Assembly (NCBI GenBank): GCA_023014485.1
Contig: JAJOZX010002358.1
Coordinates: forward strand, 1 to 64,000
Origin: Bathynomus jamesi
Lineage: Eukaryota > Arthropoda > Malacostraca > Isopoda > Cirolanidae
Reading direction: 5' to 3'
Length of the DNA: 64,000 bases
The notes below the pieces were generated by a model that saw only the letters and a program-made list of their open reading frames with translations, was not told the origin of the DNA and did no database searches. Below, one piece after another: positions 32,188-43,524 of this stretch (within the stretch, counting starts at the first letter, position 1; every line of letters begins with the position of its first letter). The translations under genes and the position numbers were made by a program.

Positions 32188-32806
32188 TGGGTGGATGAAA
32201 CCAATTGGTTGCTCACCAGAGTTATTCTCCACACTAGTATTTATATACTGTGTGACAAGAGCGTGCTCGGTAATAGATATACATTACCGATCAACCAACC
32301 GAAGAAAAAACCAAGACGACGCTGGTGGAAAAAGCCCCGCGAAAAGGAGAACAAGGGAGTACGAAAACGAGGAACGGGGCGAGAGGACGGAACGAGAGAA
32401 GGGAGAAGAACAGACAACGAAAAAAGATCCCCACCAGCAAGTACGCTCTTAACAATTAAACAAGACGGGAAAAGGGACTCTCTAATAACTAGCAGTAAGT
32501 GACTAATTGTGTTTTTAACCCAGTTAAAAGTAAACGCATTAAATTAAGCTGGGTCAGACAAATTAGGCCTACATTGTGGTCTAAGACCTAGCATCAACTC
32601 ATAGCTTAACAAAGGTGAAGGTAGATTGCCCTAACCTAATTTGGTGAGGAATCCTACTGTGGACCTCAATTTATCTGCCCGCTCTGGACCATTTCCGGAA
32701 TCTCTAGGCTGACCCCTACAAGGCTAAACTTGATCTACTCTATAGTTAGACTGGAGATATAAGGGGTGGGTTAATTGGGGACCAATTCATACGGAGCATT
32801 TTTCAC
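32188..32806 (+). repeat. BEL-2a 5' LTR, second part
   Basis: Continues the LTR begun at 24884 after the BEL-1a insertion; ends AGCATTTTTCACA. Contains a probable promoter region with TATTTATATACTG at about 32240. In BEL-2b and at the 3' LTR the same box is present. Confidence 0.88.
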
Positions 32807-33138
32807 ATTGGTGGTCCGTGTGTGGGGAATTTACAAACCTTAACCTTACTTAACAAAAATTGCAGAATTAGGCTAAATGGTCTAGCCTAAGCCTAACCTA
32901 ATCAAGCTAAAGTAACAAACTTGCCTAATTAGGTCTACAACCTAGGGCCTAACTAGGAAACATTTACATTTAAGGTGTCTCATTCTCTTATAAGCTTAGA
33001 CCTGAGTGACACATAAGTACTTGGGGGGATTAAACCAAATTTAAAACTTGACTGTTTTGTCTGTGATCTCTCTTCTCTGGTAATTTCTTCTTGTCCTCTA
33101 TTTCATTACGATCCCAGTTAAACAATTTTGACTTAAAC
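32807..33138 (+). promoter_or_regulatory. BEL-2a leader with candidate primer-binding site
   Basis: Untranslated leader. Directly after the LTR comes TGGTGGTCCGTGTGTGGGG; BEL-3 has TGGTGGCCCTGTGTATGGGG at the same place, so this is the likely primer-binding site, tRNA not identified. Rich in CCTAA/TTAGG-like short motifs. No ORF. Confidence 0.6.
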
Positions 33139-34609
33139 ATGGACAGTGAGGAATTGAAAAAGTTAAAAAAAAAGGGGGGGAAAGTTGGGTGCAGTTACAA
33201 AGGCCGTGAACACTTTTAACAATATTACACAACCAGGTAAGGAAGATTTAGAGTGTGTAATTCTTAAATTGGAAACTAAAAAGAAGGAAATAATAGCCAT
33301 TGATGAGAGTATTTCAGAGTTAGTTGAATCCGAAATGGCTGAAGAACAATTGATAGACCTTTACGCTGATAATGATGTTCAGGTAATCTCAATTGAACAG
33401 CAAATAAGGAGACTACAGTCTCGTTTGACTGACTTAACACCAAATAAACCTAATTCTGATTTTAATCAAAGTAGAGCTAACCTTCAACAAAATTTAAGTG
33501 GCATGCCAAATCCTGAGTCACAAGAATTGAGGGCTCAGTTACCTATTTTGCTAGTACCAACATTTGAAGGGGACACGGTACAATTCCCATCTTTCATTGA
33601 AAAATTTGAGAGTTTAATAGGTAATAAACCTTATATTTCAACTGTTGATAAGTTTAGCTACTTAACTAGTTTCCTTAAAGGCCCAGCCTATAACCTGATA
33701 GCCTATTTACCAGCTGTAGGGAATTCATATGAAGTAGCTATTGATCTCTTAAAACGTAATTACATTAATAAAGATGAGATTGTATATGAATTATCTCAAC
33801 AAATTTTTGATTTTGCACCCATAAAAGATAACCATAGTGATATGGAAAAATTTTATTCAAAATTAGAAGCTATTATAGGACAACTGGTTAGCAATGAGAT
33901 AGATATTAAAGCTTCATCTTGGATTATACAAGGCATAGTTCTTAGGTGCCTTCCTTTGAGGGTTAAAGATATTTTAGTTCTAAAGACGGGAGAAAATTAT
34001 CCTAATCTTGAAAATATCAGAAAACACTTTCCAAATATCCTAACTAATTACAAATTGAGAAATATTCCAACACAAAATAAGACCCAGACTATGGATAAAC
34101 CAAAGACTGTTCCAAGAGACCAACTAGCTACAGCCAAACAGACAAAACTTGATACTGTAGAATCAAATGTGACCAACTGTAATACACGAACACCTACATT
34201 ACAGAACTTTAATGTAACTGCTGCCTCAACTTACACACTACATTGTAAATTTTGTGCAAGTGATGAACACAGTAGTACTGGGTGTGACAAATATTCAGAC
34301 TTTAACCAAAGAGCTAAAAGATGTGAACAGTTGAACCTATGTGAAAAGTGTACTGGCCAGGGACATTATAAGAAAGACTGTAAATCTAGGTTAAGATTCA
34401 AGTGTAAGTTTTGTAAAAGTTTACGACATGTCTCATCAATGTGTGATTCACCAAAGTGTCCAAGCAATAGTACTCAAACTCAAAAGATACCTCTACCAAA
34501 CAAAGGTAATCAAGAAAATGCCACTTTCATGGGACATTCTGTTTGTTCAAACAACGTAACAAGAAACACTGAGATTCTTTTACCAACTATTACTTTGGAC
34601 AGTGAATAG
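33139..34609 (+). pseudogene. BEL-2a gag
   Basis: The likely start is ATG 33139 (MDSEELKKLKKK); an A9-G7 homopolymer at about 33166-33181 shifts the frame, and the long open frame begins at 33185. Gag core LVPTFEGDTVQFPSFIEKF and FSYLTSFLKGPAYNLI. Three Cys-His knuckles: CKFCASDEHSSTGC, CEKCTGQGHYKKDC, CKFCKSLRHVSSMC. Stops at 34607, frameshifted from the protease. Gag would form the intracellular particle that packages the RNA. Confidence 0.88.
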
Positions 34610-34610
34610 T

Positions 34611-35102
34611 GAGGGTAGCACCACTCCAGTGAGATGTCTTATAGACTGTTGTTCTCAACAAACATTTGTTTCGCAAAATGTAGTTAATAAATTGGGTTTG
34701 ACACCAAACCCGAATGAACAAAAACTCAATATTGCATCCTTTGTTAAGGATAACTCGGACAAAAATAGCTATAAGACAATTGACCTGGAACTACATTTAG
34801 AAAATAAATTAGAGAAAATTGAAGCAGTTATTATTTCTAAAGTAGGACAAAACAAACTGGTTATACCCAAACTAGAACAAACCATAAATCATTTGGGAAA
34901 ACACTACAAAATAGCTGATAGACATATCACAAACAACACAGTAGCTAACATTGAAATGTTAATAGGGGCAGATTATATTAATCTTATTCATAAGGGCATA
35001 GTAAAGATAAGTAATGATATAGCTTATCAGACTATATCAGGGATAGCCCCTTTGGGTGACCTATCAAAATACAACCTAGACCTAAACCAAAATAGTTCAT
35101 GA
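34611..35102 (+). pseudogene. BEL-2a aspartic protease region
   Basis: Open frame with VRCLIDCCSQQTFVSQNVV at the position of the protease active site; the usual D-T/S-G-S reads D-C-C-S, so it is probably inactive. Later NIEMLIGADYINLI is the conserved hydrophobic-Gly block of BEL/Pao proteases. Ends in a stop (TGA at 35101) just before the RT frame. Confidence 0.82.
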
Positions 35103-35114
35103 CTAACAAATACT

Positions 35115-36054
35115 ATGTGCCTCAACTCAGTCCTACATAACACCTGTAAGAATAGCAACACTTTGAATAATATTATATCAACTGAGAACATTAATTCATC
35201 ACAATCAAATGAAACTCTGGATGAGGCAATTCAAACTTTATGGTTGCTAGAATCTGTGGGTATACATGACACAAATCAAACTTCAGAAGATCAGTTAATG
35301 GTAGAAAGATTTGAAGACACCATTCAGTGCAAAGACAATAGTTATTTTGTTGAGTTACCTTGGAAAATAAATTGTCCAACTTTAAGAGACAATCTCAAAG
35401 TAGCTAAAGGACATTTATATAAAGTAATGAAAAAACTCAAACAAGATAATAATATTCAAATGTATAATGATGTCTTCAAAGAACAGCTACAGAAAGGCTT
35501 CATTGAAGAAGTAACAAATAACCCTTTTAAAAAAGATGGTTGTCATTATTTAACCCACAGGGGGGTTTATCGACAAGATGCCCCAACAACAAAACTCAGA
35601 GTAGTATATAACTGTAGCCTCAAAGACAGTGATAAACACAGTTTGAATGATTGCCTGATTGAGGGTCCTAATCTCATTTCTGACCTTGTGAAGATCTTAC
35701 TGAGGTTCAGGTTAGATAAATATGCCGTACAAAGTGACATTTCAAAGGCATTTTTGAGAATAAATCTTAAAAGTGAATATGATAAGAACCAACTTCGGTT
35801 CTTATGGTTCAAGGATCCATTTGATTTGAATAAAGGGTTCATAACCTATAGATTTAATGTTGTGTTGTTTGGAGCCAATTGCTCACCTAGCCTATTAGCA
35901 TTGACAATTAGACATTATTTGAACCAGTTTAATAACTCTTTAACATTGAACTTCCTCAAGGAACATTTTTACGTAGACAATCTAATAGGCTCAACAACAA
36001 CAAAATCTGAATTATCTGAAGTCTATGAACACTCTCAGAACATTATGCAACAAG
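35115..36054 (+). pseudogene. BEL-2a reverse transcriptase, first part
   Basis: RT motifs: LRVVYNCSLKDSDKHSLNDC, GPNLISDLVKILLRFRLDKY, QSDISKAFLRINL (catalytic Asp), VVLFGANCSPSLLALTI, and EHFYVDNLIGS at the YXDD position. The second Asp of YVDD is Asn here and also in BEL-2b, so it predates this copy. The frame is cut after MQQGN by BEL-3 and resumes at 43525; the last codons of the open frame (to 36122) are BEL-3 LTR sequence. Confidence 0.9.
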
Positions 36055-36059
36055 GTAAC

Positions 36060-36841
36060 TATGGAAAAACTATACGCGCTCACAACATGGTATCATATGT
36101 GGTACATTTATTTCATAATTAAATATAAATTATTAATTAATTGAATTAAATATCTATACAAAATTGCCTCGGGATTGGCGACATAGCCTATTGGGAATGA
36201 AATAATTGAATTGCCATACGTACAAAGAACCTGTATGTATGAATCAGCCTCACATAGCAACAAGAAAACCCAATTTATTGTTTAGTCTACCACAGGAGTA
36301 GACCAAACAAAAATCTTGCTAGTTCGGCAAATAATACACCGGAACCAAGGAACGGCTCTCAGGGCTGTTTATGTTACGGCGAAGCTTTAAACAGGGAGGA
36401 TGTCTTTGTCCCCCCTAGAGTCCTGAGTGAATTCCTTATAATATAAAACCTAGTGACTATAAAAGGATAGGCCTATTCCTTCAGGGGTTTATATAGTGAC
36501 TGCCTATATTAATTACCTTAAGTAAATTCGCCGCGTAACTCCATCGTGGCGGCCCTACACCGAAAATGATCGTAACGCCCTACATCGAAGCAAACAAAGA
36601 CCCAGCAAAAATAAGGTGAGGCAATTTCATTTTCATTAACATAAGGATTCCCAAATCCGGGCGCTAAAATTACCGTAATCACTTAAATATAAAACGGTCC
36701 TTTAACAACCTACATATTTATAACTCTCTAACGAAAAAGCATAGGGCTTTTGTCGGTAACCCTCCACTGAAGTCTGTTGGCAATTTCCAACGGATGAGGG
36801 CACAGGCAATCAACCCATAGCCCTATATAGTTTTTTTCATA
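36060..36841 (+). repeat. BEL-3 5' LTR
   Basis: 782 bp. Starts TATGGAAAAACTATACGCG, ends CATA. Confidence 0.93.
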
Positions 36842-37370
36842 TGGTGGCCCTGTGTATGGGGAACTAACCCCTCTACAATTTACACTGACACGCAGTGGCT
36901 AGGCTTACCTCATTGGCCTAACCTCAATTTCAACCGTAACCCCACTATAGTTTTTTCAATATGGTGGCCTAAAACTGGGAACCGATCCCTTTACCTTTAC
37001 ACTAACCGAAAACAAAGGCTTGTTCATTTAACAAGCATAACTCAATTAAGGTCCTATAAAAAAATAGGCCCACAACATTAAGCCTATTTAATAGGTCCTA
37101 CCCTTCAAACTAAAAACAAAGCCTTGTTAATTTAACAGGCTTAACTCATTTGAGGTCCTATAAAATAATAGGCCCAAACATAAGCCTACTTGGTAGGCCC
37201 AACAAATAGGCCTATTTAGTAGGCCCACCTAACTTTACCTTACATAATGGGCCTACCTCTTAAAGTAGGCCTTACTCTTTACACTCAAGGCCTATCCTAA
37301 CTAAAAACACTAAATTTATAATTGAACCTGTGGTGTAGGTTATAAAATTTATTTCAGCAATTTAACTTAC
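36842..37370 (+). promoter_or_regulatory. BEL-3 leader with candidate primer-binding site
   Basis: Begins TGGTGGCCCTGTGTATGGGG. A second similar box, ATGGTGGCCTAAAACTGGG, occurs at about 36960 with a shared upstream block (ATAGTTTTTTNATATGGTGG), as if the LTR/leader junction had been partly duplicated. Many TAGGCCTA palindromes follow. No ORF. Confidence 0.6.
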
Positions 37371-37480
37371 TCATAAGACTCATTAACATCACAAAATTCG
37401 ACTCAGACCTGTAACATCACAAAATTCGACTCAGACCTGTAACATCACAAAATTCGACTCGAACTGTAACATCACAAAGA
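37371..37480 (+). repeat. 28-bp tandem repeat in BEL-3
   Basis: Unit AACATCACAAAATTCGACTC plus AGACCTGT, three to four copies, the last degraded. Confidence 0.9.
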
Positions 37481-37524
37481 CCTAAAGCAATTGCACGAAT
37501 TCAAACCTACACCCACCTAACACC

Positions 37525-38180
37525 TATTCGTGACCCTATTCCAACCTATTCCAAATCCTATTTGACATATAGGCATACCAAGTCCTATTTGACATATAGG
37601 CCCAACCTATTACCTATTCGAAGTCCTATTTGACATAGGCACACCAAGTCCTATTTGACATATAGGCCCAACCTATTCCAAGTCCTATTTGACATAGGCC
37701 CAACCTATTCCAAGTCCTATTTGACATAGGCCCAACCTATTCCAAGTCCTATTTGACATATAGGCCCAACCTATTCCAAGTCCTATTTGACATATAGGCC
37801 CAACCTATTTCAAACCATATTTGACATATAGGCATACCAAGTCCTATTTGACATATAGGCCCAACCTATTCCGAAGTCCTATTTGACATATAGGCCCAAC
37901 CTATTCCGAAGTCCTATTTGACATATAGGCCCAACCTATTTCAAGTCCTATTTGACATATAGGCCCAACCTATTCCGAAGTCCTATTTGACATATAGGCC
38001 CAACCTATTTCAAGTCATATTTGACATATAGGCCCAACCTATTCCGAAGTCCTATTTGACATATAGGCATACCAAGTCCTATTTGACATATAGGCCCAAC
38101 CTTTTCCGAAGTCCTATTTGACATATAGGCCCAACCTATTTCAAGTCCTATTTGACATATAGGCACAACCTATTACAGAC
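37525..38180 (+). repeat. 33-35-bp minisatellite in BEL-3
   Basis: About 17-18 imperfect copies with core AGTCCTATTTGACATATAGG and linker CCCAACCTATTCCGA. Unit length varies by a few bases through loss of TA or GA. No coding potential. Confidence 0.93.
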
Positions 38181-38339
38181 AAGGCTTGATATAAGGGTCT
38201 CAAATGCAACATTTGAGGATCTTTACTCAGCCAAATTGATTAACCTAACCCAAAACCCAAAAATAAAACCCTATAACAAAATACACATTTACACACATAC
38301 GTACGGTACAGTATATAAATATATACATACGACTTCAAA

Positions 38340-38549
38340 CATCCAATTCTTCTTTTAAAAGAAGAATCACAACAGATTTCATCAACAGACACATACATTC
38401 CTTGCAAACAGATTGGATTCCTTCAAAACCCCAAAACCTTCCAGACCTACCTGTAGGATACACAACATTTACTCATTCATAACTACTGGTATTGACTTCA
38501 TTGGAGTGGTGAATCCAAGTTTTGAAGACCAACTGGATTCGGAGGAATG

Positions 38550-38585
<36 letters not shown>

Positions 38586-38735
38586 CTCTTTCATGTGTCT
38601 CAAACACAACAACCTGTCTAAACATAACCAAGGATCGGAGAGTAAAAGCTTTTATTGCTGCGCTCTGATTCTGTGCACATAATTTTGTGCCAAAAATTAT
38701 ATGGTTAGACAGTGACACGTACAAACAAACTACTC
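38340..38735 (+). pseudogene. Decayed extra integrase fragment 1 in BEL-3
   Basis: Matches this element's own integrase region (about 41143-41640) with many changes: CCAATTCTTCTTTTAAAAGA (finger His region), CATTCCTTGCAAACAGATTG (Cys pair), CCAGACCTACCTGTAG, GGTATTGACTTCATTGGAGT (first Asp block), AAAGCTTTTATTGCTGCGCT and TATATGGTTAGACAGTGACA (second Asp block). A (CA)n tract interrupts it. It is not a reading frame. Confidence 0.82.
38551..38584. repeat. (CA)n microsatellite
   Basis: About 16 CA units, inside decayed integrase fragment 1 where the intact copy encodes YKVYIVLFTC. Confidence 0.95.
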
Positions 38736-38739
38736 TACT

Positions 38740-39750
38740 CCAAAGGGCCTTGGCCTACCTTGGCCATAGCCCAACAAATTCATCAAAGGGCTGATGGCCT
38801 ACCCTTGGCCATAGCCCAACAAATCATCAAAGGGCTTGGCCTACCTTGGCCATAGCCCAACAAATTCATCAAAGGGCTGATGGCCTACCTTGGCCATAGC
38901 CCAACAAATTCATCAAAGGGCTATGGCCTACCTTGGCCATAGCCCAACAAATTCATCAAAGGGCTGATGGCCTACCCTTGGCCATAGCCCAACAAATTCA
39001 TCAAAGGGCTGATGGCCTACCTTGGCCATAGCCCAACAAATTCATCAAAGGGCTTGGCCTACCTTGGCCATAGCCCAACAAATTCATCAAAGGGCTGATG
39101 GCCTACCTTGGCCATAGCCCAACAAATCATCAAAGGGCTGATGGCCTACCTTGGCCATAGCCCAACAAATTCATCAAAGGGCTGATGGCCTACCTTGGCC
39201 ATAGCCCAACAAATTCATCAAAGGGCTTGGCCTACCTTGGCCATAGCCCAACAAATTCATCAAAGGGCTGATGGCCTACCTTGGCCATAGCCCAACAAAT
39301 TCATCAAAGGGCTGATGGCCTACCTTGGCCATAGCCCAACAAATTCATCAAAGGGCTGATGGCCTACCTTGGCCATAGCCCAACATTCATCAAAGGGCTG
39401 ATGGCCTACCTTGGCCATAGCCCAACAATTCATCAAGGGCTGATGGCCTACCTTGGCCATAGCCCAACATTCATCAAGGGCTGATGGCTACTTGGCCATA
39501 GCCCAACATTCATCAAGGGCTTGTGGCCTCCTTGGCCATAGCCCAACAATTCATCAAGGGTCTTGTGGCCTCCTTGGCCAGAGACCAAACAACAAGGGTC
39601 TTGTGGCCTCCCTTGGCCAGAGACCAAACAACATTGGTCTTGTGGCCTCCCTTGGCCAGAGACCAAACAACAAGGGTCTTGTGGCCTCCTTTGGCCAGAG
39701 ACCAAACAAAAAGGGTCTTGTGGCCTCCCTTGGCCATAGGCCAAACAACA
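38740..39750 (+). repeat. 39/44-bp minisatellite in BEL-3
   Basis: About 22 copies. Most are 44 bp with core GGCCTACCTTGGCCATAGCC and linker CAACAAATTCATCAAAGGGCTGATG; several lack part of the linker. The last five or so (from about 39550) change to a 39-bp unit with GGCCAGAGACCAAACAACAA. All contain TTGGCCA palindromes. The 39-bp section is open in several frames. Confidence 0.95.
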
Positions 39751-39756
39751 CAAAAA

Positions 39757-39855
39757 CAGTACAGGATTCAAAGCCCCAAGCCCTCCAGATCTACCTGTGG
39801 AGGAGTAAATTTACTCCACTAAAACTACGGGTATTGACTAGTCTGAAGTGGTAGG
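39757..39855 (+). pseudogene. Decayed extra integrase fragment 2 in BEL-3
   Basis: Matches about 41335-41430: CCCCAAGCCCTCCAGATCTA, GAGTAAATTTACTCCACTAA, CGGGTATTGACTAGTCTGAA. Lies directly between the minisatellite and the start of the RT-end/RNase H frame. Confidence 0.82.
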
Positions 39856-41235
39856 AGGTTTGAATACAGTACAAACTCTTTCTAATTCTCCTAAATTAAA
39901 TGAACAAATAACAAAAGACAACAATGGGAACATTGAACCAAACAATTACACGAAAACACTTGGAATGCTTTGGTTTTTAAAACAGAATTCCGAACACGAT
40001 GACACTCTTTGCACAAAGAGTTATAACTTAAATCCAAATGCCGATACAAAAAGACAAGTGCTTTCAGAATCATCCAAAATTTTCGACCCCATTGGATTAT
40101 ATTTACCAGCAACCATAAGATCCAAAACCCTTTTGCAAGACTTATGGAAAAAGAAAATTGATTGGGATGAACCACTTTCAGTGGAAGACCAACTTCATTG
40201 GAAAAAATTAGCCACAGACTTGAACAAAGTTCAAGACATCTACGTACCAAGATGTGCTGGCTACAGATTGAAATCTCAAACACTACACATTTTTACAGAT
40301 GCCAGCACACAAGCTTACGGGTGTTGTGCCTATTTAACAAGTGAAAATGAAAGTAACTTGGTTTATTCAAAGGCAAAAGTGGCACCCTTAAACCAAAAGA
40401 AAACTGTACCACAACTTGAATTATTAGCTGTCTCATTGGGAGTTAAAACAGCAGACTTTCTTTCACAAGTGTATAAAGAAGTTGACATAACAAACATTTA
40501 CTTAAGGACAGACAGTCAAATTTGTCTAACATGGGTGACCAACACAGATACAACTTCTTGCAAAAAATATTTGTGAAAAACAGACTAACAGAAATCAAAA
40601 CTGCAAACACAAACCTTGGTATCAAATTTAGGTACATAAAAACAAAAGAGAATCCTGCAGACTTTTTGACAAGAGGGCTCTCTTACAAGCTGTTGAAAAC
40701 AAATAAAATCTGGTATGAAGGGCCCGAATGGCTAACATGTGAGGATCTTTGGCCAGCCAAAGTAGTTAACCTCACACTCAACTCTACAACAACTGAAAAG
40801 ATCACTGAGGACAAACCTATATTTGACTATCACCTTTATTCAGACCTCAACAAACTCTTGAGAATTACAGTCTATTGCTGCAAGTTTGTCAATAGCTACC
40901 TTCTCAAACACTGTCCTCAGAAAGCCTTTTCTAACTTAACAGAAACTGCAACAAAATACTGGCTCAAACAGATACAAGCTTCAGAATTTGACAAGGAGTT
41001 GAAGTATCTTAGGTCCAGTAGCACATTAAACAAAGGTATTCCTTCACTTGTCATGGATCTAAATCTGTACCTGGATACAGAGGGTCTGATAAGGTGTAAA
41101 GGAAGGCTTAACAAGTCAACTTTGACTTACAACTCTAAGCACCCAATTCTTCTTCCAAGGAGAAATCACTTCACAAAACTCATCATCAGGGATACCCACA
41201 ACAAAATACACCACATGGGGTCCCACAAACCCTGA
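39856..41235 (+). pseudogene. BEL-3 RT end, RNase H and integrase finger
   Basis: Opens NTVQTLSNSPKLNEQI and KTLGMLWFLKQN, then SKIFDPIGLYLPATIRSKTL. RNase H: LHIFTDASTQAYGCCAYL (Asp), VPQLELLAVSLG (Glu), YLRTDSQICLTWV (Asp), ENPADFLTRGLSY. A one-base frameshift near 40560 joins frames 39848-40576 and 40522-41235. Ends in the integrase finger HPILLPRRNHFTKLIIRDTH followed by KIHHMG, then another frameshift at about 41222. The polymerase domain proper is absent. Confidence 0.9.
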
Positions 41236-42476
41236 CAGAGCTGAGAAAAACTTACTGGCTACCAAAGGGTAGAACTGAAACAAAGAAAATTTTAAACACA
41301 TGCATTCCTTGTAAACGTATCCATTCACGACCCTTTAAGACCCCAAGCCCTCCAGACCTACCTGTGGAACGAGTAACATTTACTCGGCCATTTGAAACCA
41401 CGGGTATTGACTACACTGGAGCGGTAAATGTGAGTTTTGGAGACAAAATGGATTCAAAGGAATACAAAGTGTACATTGTACTCTTCACCTGTGCTGCCAC
41501 ACGTGCCATATGTCTAGACATAGTAGAAGATCTGACAGCAGAAGCTTTTATTGCTGCTTTCAGACGATTTTGTGCACACAATTCTGTACCCAAAACTATA
41601 TGGTCAGACAATGCCACATACTTCAAATCTGGTGAAAGAATTATTCATCAGATTTGTGACAGTGAAACAGTACAAACTCATTTAACCAAACACAACATAA
41701 CCTGGAAGTACATTCCTGTTAATACACCATGGTATGGTTCAATTTGGGAAAGAAACATACAAACTGTAAAGAACTGCCTTAAAAAGACTATTGGGACAAA
41801 ACATCTACAACTTTTTGAACTCATGACTATTCTGTCAGAAATTGAAAATGTTGTCAACAACAGACCATTAACTTATGTGGGAGATGGTATTAATGAGCCA
41901 GAACCTCTCACACCAAACCACCTAATTAAGGGAGAAACAGTAAACATGTTACCAGAATCTGAACATAACAGTACAGAGGATCCAGATTGGGAAATAGGAC
42001 ACAAAGAACTCAACACAAAATACCAACATTTGACACAAATCAAGACTCAATTTATAACAAAATGGAGAGAAGAATACTTAACAAGTCTTAGAGAAAGACA
42101 TAAACAATTAACAAAACAAAGTTGGAATGATTCAGTCAAAATTGGGGACATTGTGTTGATACATGACAAGACACCAAGACAACATTGGTCAATGGGAAAA
42201 GTCTTGGAACTCAAAACTGGTGAAGACGAAGTTACCAGGGTTGTAAAACTGAAAACAGCAACTGGTGAAACCACCAGAGATATCACATTACTATATCCTT
42301 TGGAGTGTGGGGCTAAATTAGAACCATTACCCCAAAGGATGGATCAGGATACTATTGGGGAGGAATCTCTCAATGTGCCTGATGTAACTCAGACTAAACC
42401 AGACAGGCCTCAAAGAAAGACTGCTTTGAAAGCCAGAAAACTTTTACAAGAAAAAATTAAGACTGGTGACTTATAA
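41236..42476 (+). CDS. BEL-3 integrase core and C-terminus
   Basis: The Cys pair (TCIPCKRIHSRP) lies at about 41297, then an open frame to TAA at 42474. Core: TTGIDYTGAVNVSF (first Asp), TIWSDNATYF (second), YGSIWERNIQTVKNCLK (Glu). Then NNRPLTYVG, the LTPNHLIKGE block, and a C-terminal chromatin/DNA-binding type region (IGDIVLIHDKTPRQHWSMG) ending KARKLLQEKIKTGDL. The Met at 41364 is internal to the polyprotein. All three catalytic residues are present. Confidence 0.92.
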
Positions 42477-42748
42477 ACTTACACAAACTGAGCAAAGTTA
42501 AAATGCTTAATAACTTTACTTTAATCCCATAAATTTCCTATACCTAAAGGGAGTCAAACTGATTGACATAACTTTAACTAAACTTGAGAAGTTGGCCTCT
42601 TGAACTTTATATTTGAATAGGTCTTGAGTAACCTCTCTCTCCTAAATTTCTACTTCATTCTTTTCAATCCATTTCACATGGTTTAAAACACAGTTTATCA
42701 AAAAATTTGATCTATAACATACAAATTTTTCTCCGGCCCCCCCCAGTA
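42477..42748 (+). other. BEL-3 3' untranslated region
   Basis: No coding sequence. Ends CTCCGGCCCCCCCCAGTA, a C-rich stretch just before the 3' LTR; BEL-2a and BEL-2b have CTCCCGGGGCCCCCAGTA at the same place, probably part of the plus-strand priming signal. Confidence 0.7.
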
Positions 42749-43519
42749 TATGGAAAAACTATACGCGCTCACAACATGGTATCATATGTGGTACATTTAT
42801 TTCATAATTAAATATAAATTATTAATTAATTGAATTAAATATCTATACAAAATTGCCTCGGGATTGGCGACATAGCCTATTGGGAATGAAATAATTGAAT
42901 TGCCATACGTACAAAGAACCTGTATGTATGAATCAGCCTCACATAGCAACAAGAAAACCCAATTTATTGTTTAGTCTACCAAGGAGTAGACCAAACAAAA
43001 ATTGCTAGTTCGGCAAATAATACACCAGAACCAAGGAACGGCTCTCAGGGCTGTTTATGTTACAGCGAAGCTTTAAACGGGAGGATGTCTTTGTCCCCCC
43101 TAGTCTGAGTGAATTCCTTATAATATAAAACCTAATGACTATAAAAGGATAGGCCTATTCCTTCAGGGGTTTATATAGTGACTGCCTATATTAATTACCT
43201 TAAGTAAATTCGCCGCGTAACTCCATCGTGGCGGCCCTACACCGAAAATGATCGTAACGCCCTACATCGAAGCAAACAAAGACCCAGCAAAAATAAGGTG
43301 AGGCAATTTCATTTTCATTAACATAAGGTTCCCAAATCCCGACGCTAAATTACCGTAATCACTTAAATATAAAAGGTCCTTTAACAACCTACATATTTAT
43401 AACTCTCTAACGAAAAAGCATAGGGCTTTTGTCGGTAACCCTCCACTGAAGTCTGGTGGAAATTTCCAACGGATGAGGGCACAGGCAATCAACCCATAGC
43501 CCTATATAGTTTTTTCATA
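42749..43519 (+). repeat. BEL-3 3' LTR
   Basis: 771 bp; many substitutions and small deletions relative to the 5' LTR. Confidence 0.93.
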
Positions 43520-43524
43520 GTAAC

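Larger units (their letters stand above)
36060..43519 (+). mobile_element. BEL-3: BEL/Pao element lacking gag, protease and RT
   Basis: LTRs 36060-36841 and 42749-43519, starting TATGGAAAAAC and ending TTTCATA; 5-bp duplication gtaac at 36055-36059 and 43520-43524. 7460 bp. RNase H and integrase are present, but in place of gag, protease and polymerase there are about 2.4 kb of tandem repeats and decayed integrase fragments. It would need proteins from a related element to move. LTRs differ by 11 bp in length and at many sites. Confidence 0.92.

Noticed and set aside
32153..32502. Basic Arg/Lys-rich frames of about 100 codons, also at 57976-58301
   Set aside because: Lie wholly inside BEL-2 LTR sequence and recur in each LTR; no evidence of coding.
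37525..39750. Regular repeat arrays resembling CRISPR
   Set aside because: Units are contiguous minisatellite repeats without unique spacers, no cas genes, and the context is a eukaryotic retroelement.
39453..39854. Open frames across the BEL-3 minisatellite as a repeat protein gene
   Set aside because: Open in several frames and both strands because of the repeat composition; no start context, and unit length elsewhere in the array (44 bp) breaks the frame.
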